From positions 1 to 8,946 of the forward strand of contig DAOWBJ010000048.1 of the NCBI GenBank assembly GCA_030634125.1: a stretch of 8,946 nucleotides of DNA, written 5' to 3'. This document shows, one piece after another, positions 1-5,864 of the stretch (position 1 is its first letter; each line of letters starts with the position of its first letter). The notes beneath the pieces were generated by a model. The model was not told the DNA's origin. It saw nothing but the letters and a program-made list of their open reading frames with translations, and made no database searches. The position numbers and the translations under genes are program-made. Origin of the DNA: Victivallales bacterium. GTDB taxonomy: Bacteria; Verrucomicrobiota; Lentisphaeria; Victivallales; Victivallaceae.

Positions 1-60
1 AAATATTTTTCCGAAGCGAAAGGAGTATACGTTACAGCGGGGGCATTCAGGTCAGTGTAG
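1..60 (+). CDS. possible C-terminal end of a gene entering from the left (partial)
   Basis: The first + frame is open from the window edge to a TAG at 58-60 and would give 19 residues ending VTAGAFRSV. It would stop 7 bp before the stop of the convergent gene at 68-700, a tight tail-to-tail spacing like that of the next convergent pair in this window. The other two + frames are also open here, so this frame is not favoured by openness alone, and the stretch is too short to recognise. No function can be given. It could equally be intergenic DNA. Confidence 0.25.
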   Translation, partial: KYFSEAKGVYVTAGAFRSV

Positions 61-67
61 TATATAT

Positions 68-700
68 TTACTCATCAATTGCCGCGCCCGGGCTTGAAAA
101 ATCATAGGATCTTTTGAGCTTGTTATACAAATCCTTTTCCTGCACTTTGCCCTTTTTTCGTTTAACTTTCAAATTTGTCGGTTGTTTTTCCAATGCCCAT
201 GGAATAAAGACTCTAAGAGGAACAGTATCTCCGCAAACTTGAAAGAAAATGTGATAAATCAGATCTGTATTCCAGGCACCGAAAAAGAGCATTGAGTTTA
301 AAGCAGAATCATTGCCTTGTATAAACTCCATCCACAATTTTGTTGAATCTGATTTCTTAAAGTCAAGTAATTCCGCGGGATAAGCAATGCCAACTTCATC
401 AGCCATATTTGTTAAGTGATTATCGCAATAGTCGACAAGATTAATATAAGCATCATATTTCAGACCAAATTGTGACTTCATAAGCGACATAACAATCTCT
501 TCTTCATCAAAAGAAACAATCGCGTCTGAGTTATTCCACTGATTGATCAGGACTTCGTTGCCATCCACCCCTCTTGTCCACGAACTCCATTGAAAATTAT
601 GCAGCCAAACAATTGAAGCAATAAACTCCTTACCGTGACTCCCAACAATTTGCGCATCGAAAAAAAAGATATTGTCTAAACTCAATTCATATTCATTCAT
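68..700 (-). CDS. hypothetical protein, possibly a divergent RNase H-fold (DEDD-type) nuclease domain
   Basis: A 210-residue soluble protein with no signal peptide or membrane segment. I do not recognise it as a named family. Its layout resembles DEDD exonuclease/YprB-like domains. An early hydrophobic strand ends in an acid (FFFDAQ, Asp15), where the family has D-x-E; here the second acid is Gln17. A strand-helix segment follows (DAIVSFDEEEI, Asp65), at the place of the second acidic motif. Late comes AWNTDLIYHIF (Asp146), like the family's YNxxDV helix. The C-terminus is basic (KVKRKKGK near 178-185). The ATG is fixed from upstream by an in-frame TGA two codons before it. A GGGG-containing stretch about 10 nt upstream is only a fair ribosome binding site. 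Sampled stretches are clearly richer in A+T than the rnf genes, which may mean a different origin. That it is a gene is fairly sure; the fold is an inference. Confidence 0.75.
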   Translation of the reverse strand: MNEYELSLDNIFFFDAQIVGSHGKEFIASIVWLHNFQWSSWTRGVDGNEVLINQWNNSDAIVSFDEEEIVMSLMKSQFGLKYDAYINLVDYCDNHLTNMADEVGIAYPAELLDFKKSDSTKLWMEFIQGNDSALNSMLFFGAWNTDLIYHIFFQVCGDTVPLRVFIPWALEKQPTNLKVKRKKGKVQEKDLYNKLKRSYDFSSPGAAIDE

Positions 701-754
701 ATATCACACGCCCCGATTATTTACAATAGAAATAAAAAACCGACCTCCAACCCC

Positions 755-792
755 GCTATAGTGATAATAATACATAAGTCAATAAAAATCAA
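755..792 (-). promoter_or_regulatory. candidate promoter(s) for the gene at 68-700
   Basis: Two overlapping sigma70-like arrangements read leftward. One has TTGACT (777-782), a 16-nt spacer and TATAGC (755-760). The other has TTGATT (787-792), a 17-nt spacer and TATTAT (764-769). Either would start transcription about 50 nt before the ATG. The surrounding DNA is very A+T-rich, so chance matches are likely. An isolated GGAGG on the minus strand (744-748) has no usable start codon after it. Confidence 0.3.
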
Positions 793-870
793 CACTTTAA
801 ATTAAAAAAAATGAACTTTTTTTTCTTTACGGGATGCGCGTGAGCAGGAAATAAAATATTTTAAAAGATA

Positions 871-898
871 ATTTTCAATTTTTAATTTTCAATTTTCA
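871..898. repeat. four-copy heptanucleotide tandem repeat (ATTTTCA)
   Basis: Four head-to-tail heptamers are visible: ATTTTCA, ATTTTTA, ATTTTCA, ATTTTCA, followed by a decayed unit ATTAATT that runs into the queC stop codon (905-907). On the minus strand the unit is TGAAAAT. It sits directly after queC in the queC reading direction. It has no stem-loop character of its own, so it is not a terminator. It may be a slippage-derived microsatellite or a copy of a genome-wide interspersed short tandem repeat. Confidence 0.7.
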
Positions 899-904
899 AT
901 TAAT

Positions 905-1582
905 TTACGCGTATGGGGTGGGGTCTTTGACACCGGCTTCGATGAAACCGGCGCGGCGTAAATAACAACTGTCGCACTTGCCGCAGGCTAAACCTTTTTT
1001 GTCAGGATTGTAGCAGGTTCTGGTTAGTGAGTAATCCACTCCCAGAGCTGCACCCTTCTCTATTATTTGAGCTTTGTTCAAAACCTGCAAAGGCGTATGA
1101 ATATTAAATTTCCAGCCTTCATCTTCGGCTTTAGTGCCGATCGCGGCGCATTTCTGAAAGGTTTCGATAAATCTTGGCCGACAATCCGGATAGCCTGAAA
1201 AATCCACCGAATTTACCCCGATGAAAATATCTCTGGCTCCAAGTGCTTCCGCATAGCCGGTGGCTAATGATAAAAAGATAAGATTACGCGCCGGAACATA
1301 AGTTACCGGGATGCTTTCAGCCTCTATATCCTCCCTGTCCGGCACATCAATATCATCAGTCAGGGCAGAACCGCCCCATTTACGCAAATCAATATCTATT
1401 ACGACATGATCCGCGACACCGATTGACGCGGCGACGTCCCCGGAGGCTTTGAGCTCGCAGCTGTTACGCTGACCATAAGCAAAACTCAGGGCGTAACACT
1501 CGAAACCTTCTGACTTGGCTATGGCTAGACAAGTAGCGGAATCAAGACCGCCGCTCAATAATACAACTGCTTTTTTTGACAT
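905..1582 (-). CDS. queC: 7-cyano-7-deazaguanine synthase QueC
   Basis: Converts 7-carboxy-7-deazaguanine, ammonia and ATP to preQ0, the nitrile precursor of queuosine in tRNA; cytoplasmic. The 225-residue length is normal for the family. The N-terminal PP-loop SGGLDS (residues 10-15) binds ATP. A YVPARN motif lies mid-protein. Four cysteines near the C-terminus (190, 200, 203, 206, in CYNPDKKGLACGKCDSC) are the expected zinc site. All key residues are present, so the enzyme should be active. An AAGGAT ribosome binding site (1592-1597) lies 9 nt before the ATG. The gene stands alone: queD, queE and queF are not in the window. It diverges from pheA. I see no preQ1 riboswitch in its leader. Confidence 0.97.
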   Translation of the reverse strand: MSKKAVVLLSGGLDSATCLAIAKSEGFECYALSFAYGQRNSCELKASGDVAASIGVADHVVIDIDLRKWGGSALTDDIDVPDREDIEAESIPVTYVPARNLIFLSLATGYAEALGARDIFIGVNSVDFSGYPDCRPRFIETFQKCAAIGTKAEDEGWKFNIHTPLQVLNKAQIIEKGAALGVDYSLTRTCYNPDKKGLACGKCDSCYLRRAGFIEAGVKDPTPYA

Positions 1583-1611
1583 AATAATAAAATCCTTATT
1601 GTAATAGAGCT

Positions 1612-1640
1612 AAAATAGCAGATTGTTGATAAAAATACAA
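1612..1640 (-). promoter_or_regulatory. candidate queC promoter (extended -10)
   Basis: Reading leftward: TTGTAT (plus-strand 1635-1640), a 17-nt spacer, then TATTTT (1612-1617) directly preceded by TGC, which fits an extended -10 (TGn). Transcription would begin roughly 25 nt before the queC ATG, just ahead of the ribosome binding site. The -35 matches consensus in 3 of 6 positions and the -10 in 4 of 6. The same two hexamers recur before ugd, which raises confidence slightly. Confidence 0.35.
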
Positions 1641-1654
1641 GAACTTAAAGCTTC

Positions 1655-1683
1655 TGGACTGGACAAAAGCTCAATCTTATATT
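1655..1683 (+). promoter_or_regulatory. candidate pheA promoter
   Basis: TGGACT (1655-1660), a 17-nt spacer and TATATT (1678-1683) match the sigma70 consensus at 4 and 5 of 6 positions. The start of transcription would fall near 1690, leaving a leader of about 27 nt. That is too short for an attenuator or T-box. The ribosome binding site AGGTGG (1707-1712) lies only 4 nt before the ATG, which is close. Confidence 0.35.
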
Positions 1684-1716
1684 AGTTTAGTAAGAACTTA
1701 TAGATCAGGTGGTATA

Positions 1717-2775
1717 ATGGCTTTAAATAAAATCAGAAATAAAATTGATGAAATTGACCGGCAGATTGTCGAACTGCTTAATCTGCGCTACCGTGAAGTC
1801 GAAAGAGTAGGACAATGGAAAAAAGAGAATAACAGCCCGATTTATATTCCCGAACGCGAAAAAGCCTTGCTGGAAAAAATATGCAAAAGCAATCAAGGTC
1901 CGATGACAGATGATATTCTGCGTGCTGTATACCGGGAAATCATGTCCGGCGCGCTCAAACTGGAAAATTCTTTGCGTGTGAGTTACCTCGGACCTGCCGG
2001 ATCTTTTACACATCAGGCGGCCTTAAATAAATTTGGTCACAGTGTGGAACTTTGCGCCGCAGACAGCATAGCGGCAGTATTCAAGGATATTGAGGCCAAA
2101 CGAAGCGATTACGGCTGTGTGCCGGTAGAAAACTCAACAGAAGGCGCGGTAACTCATACTTTGGATACACTGGTCAACACTAATTTATCCATTTGCGCGG
2201 AACTGAATTTACCTGTGCATCACTATTTGATGAGCCGCGACCCGTTTAATAAAATTAAACGTGTTTACAGCCATATTCAGGTTTTCGGACAATGCCGTGA
2301 GTATTTGCAGAAAAATTTATCAGGAGTAGATATTATCGAAACTGCCAGCACCGCGAAAGCCGCCTCGCTGGCCGCCGAAGAAGACGGTTCCGCCGCGCTC
2401 GCGGGAAAAATCGCCGCAGAATTATTCGGATTGAATATCTTAGCGGAAAATGTTGAGGATTTCAGTAATAATACAACCCGTTTTCTGATACTCGGCGAAC
2501 AAAAAACTCAAATCACCGGCGATGATAAAACATCTATCTGTTTCGCGATAAAAGATAAAATAGGCGCACTCTATGACTGTATAAAACCCTTCAAGGATAT
2601 GGGCATAACCATGACAAAAGTGGAAAGCCGTCCAATGAAAAACGCCAACTGGGAATATTGTTTCTTTATCGACGTCCTCGGACATCGCGATGATAAAATA
2701 ATACAGGAAGCTTTTGCGCAACTTGAAAAATCATGTTCCTTTTTCAAAATACTCGGAAGCTATTCTAAGGTATAA
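1717..2775 (+). CDS. pheA: bifunctional chorismate mutase/prephenate dehydratase (P-protein)
   Basis: Makes phenylpyruvate from chorismate via prephenate for phenylalanine synthesis; cytoplasmic. The 352 residues have the full three-domain order. An AroQ-type chorismate mutase spans about 1-85, with Arg7, Arg24, Lys35 and Arg47 at the places of the E. coli active-site residues. Prephenate dehydratase follows at about 87-260, with YLGPAGSFTHQAA, VPVENSTEGAV, SHIQVFGQC, STAKAA and the catalytic TTRF motif (Thr254). A C-terminal ACT domain (about 270-352) carries GAL (283-285) and ESRP (303-306), the usual phenylalanine-sensing motifs, so feedback inhibition by phenylalanine is expected. The one oddity is SHIQ where SHPQ is usual. 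The gene is monocistronic, divergent from queC, and ends 8 bp from the convergent phosphoesterase gene. Confidence 0.97.
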   Translation: MALNKIRNKIDEIDRQIVELLNLRYREVERVGQWKKENNSPIYIPEREKALLEKICKSNQGPMTDDILRAVYREIMSGALKLENSLRVSYLGPAGSFTHQAALNKFGHSVELCAADSIAAVFKDIEAKRSDYGCVPVENSTEGAVTHTLDTLVNTNLSICAELNLPVHHYLMSRDPFNKIKRVYSHIQVFGQCREYLQKNLSGVDIIETASTAKAASLAAEEDGSAALAGKIAAELFGLNILAENVEDFSNNTTRFLILGEQKTQITGDDKTSICFAIKDKIGALYDCIKPFKDMGITMTKVESRPMKNANWEYCFFIDVLGHRDDKIIQEAFAQLEKSCSFFKILGSYSKV

Positions 2776-2783
2776 AACCACAA

Positions 2784-3530
2784 TCAAGTTCCGTTTGAAA
2801 GCCGTTCCGCTAAATCTTCCGATAAACCGGCGGTAATGATTTTCTTTTGGCTTGCCGTAACATCGTATTCTGCCCTGACCGGCTCAATTCTGCCGCTTAA
2901 AGTATCGTAGGTTGCGGCGGAAGCGCGCCAGTCAAGATCCCGCGGCTGCCCCGCGGCACCGGGGCTTATTAAATACTTGTTCTCTGATTGCAGATCAAGG
3001 TTTGCTGATTTCAACATTTCCATTTTGATTCCGTTGCTCTCGGAGCAGGCAAAAAGCAAAGGAATATGAATATGTCCGCAAAACGCTACCTGACAATCCT
3101 GAAGATAAAAATGAAATTGCGCTGTTTTGGCGTCCAGAATATAAGGCCAATATTCGCCTTCAAGAGTTTCCATGGATGAATGAACAAATTGAACATCTGC
3201 TATTTTAATGTTGAACGGCAAACTTTCAAGCCACTCAAACTGTTCTTTTGTAAGCTGATTTTGAGTCCAGATTATAGCATGTCTAGTGTGATCTCTCATT
3301 TCCCAGTCTATCTTTTCCTCATGATCCAGAGCAAAAAAATCATGATTCCCTTTGATGCAGCTAATATCTTTGTCTTTAAGAAAATCAATACATTCTCCAG
3401 GAGAGGCGCCATATCCGACAATATCGCCCAGGCAAACAATACGTTGACAGCCAAGACTAATCAATCTCTCATAGACTGAGGTCAAAGCTTCAATATTGCC
3501 ATGTATATCGCCAAAAACTCCTAGTAACAT
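2784..3530 (-). CDS. calcineurin-like metallophosphoesterase, YfcE/MJ0936-like
   Basis: A two-metal phosphohydrolase of 248 residues with the complete family motif series: GDIHGN (Asp8, His10), GDIVGYG (Asp36), GNHD (Asn62, His63), a single metal His in FVHSS (His117), and GHIHIP (His153, His155). This layout is that of small phosphodiesterase/protein-phosphatase-like members of the family. The natural substrate cannot be read from the sequence. No signal peptide, so cytoplasmic. The start places GDIHGN at residue 7, as is typical; the ribosome binding site is weak (GACGG about 10 nt upstream). It is the same strand as ugd but is separated from it by a strong terminator, so it is likely transcribed alone. 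Its stop lies 8 bp from that of pheA on the other strand. Confidence 0.92.
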   Translation of the reverse strand: MLLGVFGDIHGNIEALTSVYERLISLGCQRIVCLGDIVGYGASPGECIDFLKDKDISCIKGNHDFFALDHEEKIDWEMRDHTRHAIIWTQNQLTKEQFEWLESLPFNIKIADVQFVHSSMETLEGEYWPYILDAKTAQFHFYLQDCQVAFCGHIHIPLLFACSESNGIKMEMLKSANLDLQSENKYLISPGAAGQPRDLDWRASAATYDTLSGRIEPVRAEYDVTASQKKIITAGLSEDLAERLSNGT

Positions 3531-3571
3531 TTCATATAATCCGTCTTTCAGTTTATTATGCTTTATAATCC

Positions 3572-3597
3572 CGGGTGGATATTATGAATATAACCCG
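3572..3597. repeat. imperfect palindrome upstream of the metallophosphoesterase gene
   Basis: Outer arms CGGGT (3572-3576) and ACCCG (3593-3597) and inner arms ATATT (3579-3583) and AATAT (3587-3591) pair around a 3-nt centre, with a 2/1 internal bulge. It lies about 42 bp before the phosphoesterase start, with no run of T after it on either strand. It could be an operator or a leader hairpin. Chance cannot be excluded in this AT-rich stretch. I found no convincing promoter pair here: TTGACT occurs on the minus strand near 3632-3637 but lacks a -10 at proper spacing. Confidence 0.35.
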
Positions 3598-3647
3598 CAA
3601 AAAGCAATTAGTCTATACCCTTAAAGAATAAAGTCAAATTCCAGCAC

Positions 3648-3698
3648 AAAAAAAATCGGGTTCAGCGATAATTACTGAACCCGATTCTGTTTTTTTTT
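3648..3698 (-). terminator. strong intrinsic terminator after ugd, bidirectional in form
   Basis: A perfect 12-bp stem pairs AATCGGGTTCAG (3654-3665) with CTGAACCCGATT (3675-3686) around a 9-nt loop. Read on the minus strand, it starts about 20 nt after the ugd stop and is followed at once by a T run (A's at 3648-3655 on the plus strand), a textbook rho-independent terminator. A run of nine T's on the plus strand (3690-3698) means it could also stop rightward transcription, although no rightward gene lies directly before it. Confidence 0.92.
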
Positions 3699-3705
3699 CA
3701 GGAAT

Positions 3706-5076
3706 CTAAAGATGCGACAAAACTTTTTGTCCCAGAGGATAAACATTGAATCCGATCTCAAATACTTTTTGATGATCTAAAAGATTGCGTCCGTCAAAGA
3801 TAAAAGCGGGTTTCGCCATTGAAGCATAAAGTCTTTTAAAATCCAGATCACGGAATTCTTTCCATTCAGTCAAAACAGCTATAGCATGCGCGCCTTCGGC
3901 GGCTTTATACGGATCTGATTCGTATGAAATATCGCCTTCGCAATCAGCGAGATCAAGCTTTGCGTATTCTAAAGCCTGTGGATCATGTATCGCCAGAATC
4001 GCGTGTTCCTCCAGTAATAATTTGCTGACGTAAATAGCCGGAGATTCCCGGGTATCGCCGGTATCAGCTTTGAAAGCAAAACCGAATACAGCTATTTTTT
4101 TGTCCGCTACAGTATTAAACATGCATGAAGTGATATTTTTAACAAAGCGTCTTTCCTGGTAATCATTCATCAAAACAACTTGTTCCCAATAAGCGGCGAC
4201 TTCCGGTAAACCATGGAATTCACAGAGGTATACCAGATTCAGAATATCTTTTTTGAAACACGAACCGCCAAATCCAATACTGGCCTGGAGAAAACGGGGA
4301 CCTATCCGGGGATCCATTCCCATGGCTTCTGAGACCTCAAGAATATTAGCGTCAGTTTTTTCACAGAGCGCGGAAATACTGTTGACAGATGAAATCCGCT
4401 GCGCCAGCATGGCGTTCGAGACTAATTTAGTCAGTTCACTGCTCCAGACATTGGTTTTCTTGATTTTTTCTTCCGGCACCCAGTTTCTATAAATGTCAGC
4501 GACAGCCTCCAAAGCTTTTTGCCCTGAAGCATCTTCCATAGCTCCAATCAGGACGCGACCCGGACTTTGCAGGTCGTCAATAGCGGTTCCTTCCGCCATA
4601 AATTCAGGATTGGAGATTATATCAAAATTAAGGTTTTTGGTATTGGATTGCAAAATGCGGTGCATCGCTTCGGCGGTACGAACCGGTAAAGTGCTTTTTT
4701 CAATAACAATTTTATCGCTTTCAGCGTGCTCAATAATATCTCGAGCGGTTTTTTCCCAATACTGCAGATTAGCGGCTTTGCCCGCGCCGGCGCCAAAGGT
4801 TTTAGTGGGAGTATTAACACTTACAAAAATTATGTCAGCTTCTTTAATTCCAGCAACAACGTCGGTGGAAAAAAACAAGTTTCTGCCCCGGGCGCGTTCA
4901 ACAACTTCTTTGAGTCCGGGTTCATAAATAGGTAAAGTATCAGACTGCCACGCGGCGATGCGTTCAGCGTTAACATCAACGACTATAACTTTGTAATCCG
5001 GGCAATTATCCGCGATCACCGCCATAGTCGGTCCGCCAACGTATCCCGCTCCAATACACAAAATTGTCTTATTCAT
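3706..5076 (-). CDS. ugd: UDP-glucose 6-dehydrogenase, eukaryote-like type
   Basis: Oxidises UDP-glucose to UDP-glucuronate with two NAD+, feeding capsule, exopolysaccharide or lipopolysaccharide sugars; cytoplasmic. The 456 residues hold an NAD-binding Rossmann fold with GAGYVG (9-14) and VVDVN, then NPEFMAEG (156-163, Glu158), SSELTKL (Lys217), and the catalytic GFGGSCF with Cys273 and Asp277, then the C-terminal UDP-binding domain with FGFAFK and DTRESP. Wording such as TLPIYEPGLKEVVE, VNTPTKT, NSISALCE and LNLVYLCE matches my memory of animal UGDH far better than typical E. coli-type enzymes. The long C-terminal tail of animal enzymes is absent. A ribosome binding site AAAGGT (5088-5093) lies 11 nt before the ATG. 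No other sugar genes are in the window. It sits 95 bp after rnfE on the same strand without an obvious terminator between them, so read-through from rnf is possible. Confidence 0.95.
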   Translation of the reverse strand: MNKTILCIGAGYVGGPTMAVIADNCPDYKVIVVDVNAERIAAWQSDTLPIYEPGLKEVVERARGRNLFFSTDVVAGIKEADIIFVSVNTPTKTFGAGAGKAANLQYWEKTARDIIEHAESDKIVIEKSTLPVRTAEAMHRILQSNTKNLNFDIISNPEFMAEGTAIDDLQSPGRVLIGAMEDASGQKALEAVADIYRNWVPEEKIKKTNVWSSELTKLVSNAMLAQRISSVNSISALCEKTDANILEVSEAMGMDPRIGPRFLQASIGFGGSCFKKDILNLVYLCEFHGLPEVAAYWEQVVLMNDYQERRFVKNITSCMFNTVADKKIAVFGFAFKADTGDTRESPAIYVSKLLLEEHAILAIHDPQALEYAKLDLADCEGDISYESDPYKAAEGAHAIAVLTEWKEFRDLDFKRLYASMAKPAFIFDGRNLLDHQKVFEIGFNVYPLGQKVLSHL

Positions 5077-5128
5077 ATTTTATTCTTACCTTTGTTTTCA
5101 GTTTGTTAAATAAAATTATTGAAAGAGT

Positions 5129-5156
5129 AAAATATCACACTTTTTACAGCATACAA
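5129..5156 (-). promoter_or_regulatory. candidate ugd promoter (extended -10)
   Basis: Reading leftward: TTGTAT (plus-strand 5151-5156), a 16-nt spacer, then TATTTT (5129-5134) directly preceded by TGA, which fits an extended -10. It would give a leader of about 45 nt. The -35 and -10 hexamers are identical to those proposed for queC. A weak 6-bp AT-rich inverted repeat (GTAAAA/TTTTAC) overlaps it but has no T run, so it is not a terminator for rnf. Confidence 0.4.
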
Positions 5157-5171
5157 CCTGTTAATAAATTA

Positions 5172-5852
5172 TTATTCTTCGTTGACGCCGATGTCGCATA
5201 AACGGCAATGGCTGCAGCCTAAGCCTTGCGGCGGGATATATACTTTACCGCTCTTGACTGCTTTGCGCATGTTCAGCTTGTTCATGCCTGCCAGGAAACA
5301 ACCCAGAATAATAAACGCTCCCGGAGCACCTGTCCATAACATGAAATCAACTGTCCATGGAATAATTATTTTTATCTGAAAAAGCGAACCTGTCGCTAAA
5401 AACTCACGTGTTCCGCCAAGCGCGGCCAGAGCTAATGAAAAACCAAGCCCCATACCTAAAGCGTCCATGATCGAACGAAAAACACCGGTTTTAGAAGCAA
5501 AAGCTTCGGCGCGGCCAAGCACGATACAGTTAACCACGATCAGCGGGATGAATATTCCCAGAGATTTATTTATCGCCGGAGGCGCGTAAGCACTCATCAA
5601 TAATTCCACAACCGTTACAAAAGTCGCGATGACTACGATGTACACCGGGATACGGATTTTTTTAGGCACGATATTGCGCACTAATGAAATAACTATATTA
5701 CAACCGAGCAACACGAAGGTCGTAGCAACTCCCATGCTTAAACCGTTTTCGGCGTTGGTCGTAACCGCCAGCGTCGGGCACATTCCGAGAAGCATCACCA
5801 GCACCGGATTTTCTTTCCAGATACCCCTGGTAAAATCTTTAATTAAACTCAT
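5172..5852 (-). CDS. rnfE: Rnf complex integral membrane subunit RnfE (RsxE)
   Basis: Membrane subunit of the ion-translocating ferredoxin:NAD+ oxidoreductase. It pairs with RnfA and in known structures shares an iron-sulfur site inside the membrane. The 226 residues form about six membrane helices. The family cysteines are present in GMCPTLAVT (Cys25) and VVNCIVLGRAEAFA (Cys109), and GGTREFLATG is the usual later loop. The C-terminus carries an extra CSHCRLC motif (Cys213, 216, 219), which I do not recall as a family feature. The ATG lies 12 nt after the rnfG stop. Its ribosome binding site AAGGGA (5861-5866) overlaps that stop codon, so translation is probably coupled. It is the last rnf gene here: rnfA and rnfB do not follow. 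RnfA is a homologue, but the flanking genes C-D-G and the CPTLAVT wording support E. Confidence 0.95.
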   Translation of the reverse strand: MSLIKDFTRGIWKENPVLVMLLGMCPTLAVTTNAENGLSMGVATTFVLLGCNIVISLVRNIVPKKIRIPVYIVVIATFVTVVELLMSAYAPPAINKSLGIFIPLIVVNCIVLGRAEAFASKTGVFRSIMDALGMGLGFSLALAALGGTREFLATGSLFQIKIIIPWTVDFMLWTGAPGAFIILGCFLAGMNKLNMRKAVKSGKVYIPPQGLGCSHCRLCDIGVNEE

Positions 5853-5864
5853 GATTGCTATCCC

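Noticed and set aside
744..748. GGAGG on the minus strand as a ribosome binding site for an upstream start or leader peptide
   Set aside because: No ATG or GTG follows at proper distance, the nearby TTG is followed at once by a stop, and an in-frame TGA lies between it and the ATG of the 68-700 gene.
1583..1716. preQ1 riboswitch upstream of queC
   Set aside because: The 134-bp region lacks the preQ1-I stem, A-rich tail and pseudoknot pattern, and the likely queC leader is only about 25 nt long.
4253..4927. Two adjoining plus-strand open frames opposite ugd (79 and 144 codons)
   Set aside because: Antisense shadows of a clear UDP-glucose dehydrogenase; no ribosome binding site or recognisable sequence.
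5077..5171. Terminator between rnfE and ugd
   Set aside because: Only a 6-bp AT-rich inverted repeat (GTAAAA/TTTTAC) is present, with no T run after it; it overlaps a candidate promoter instead.
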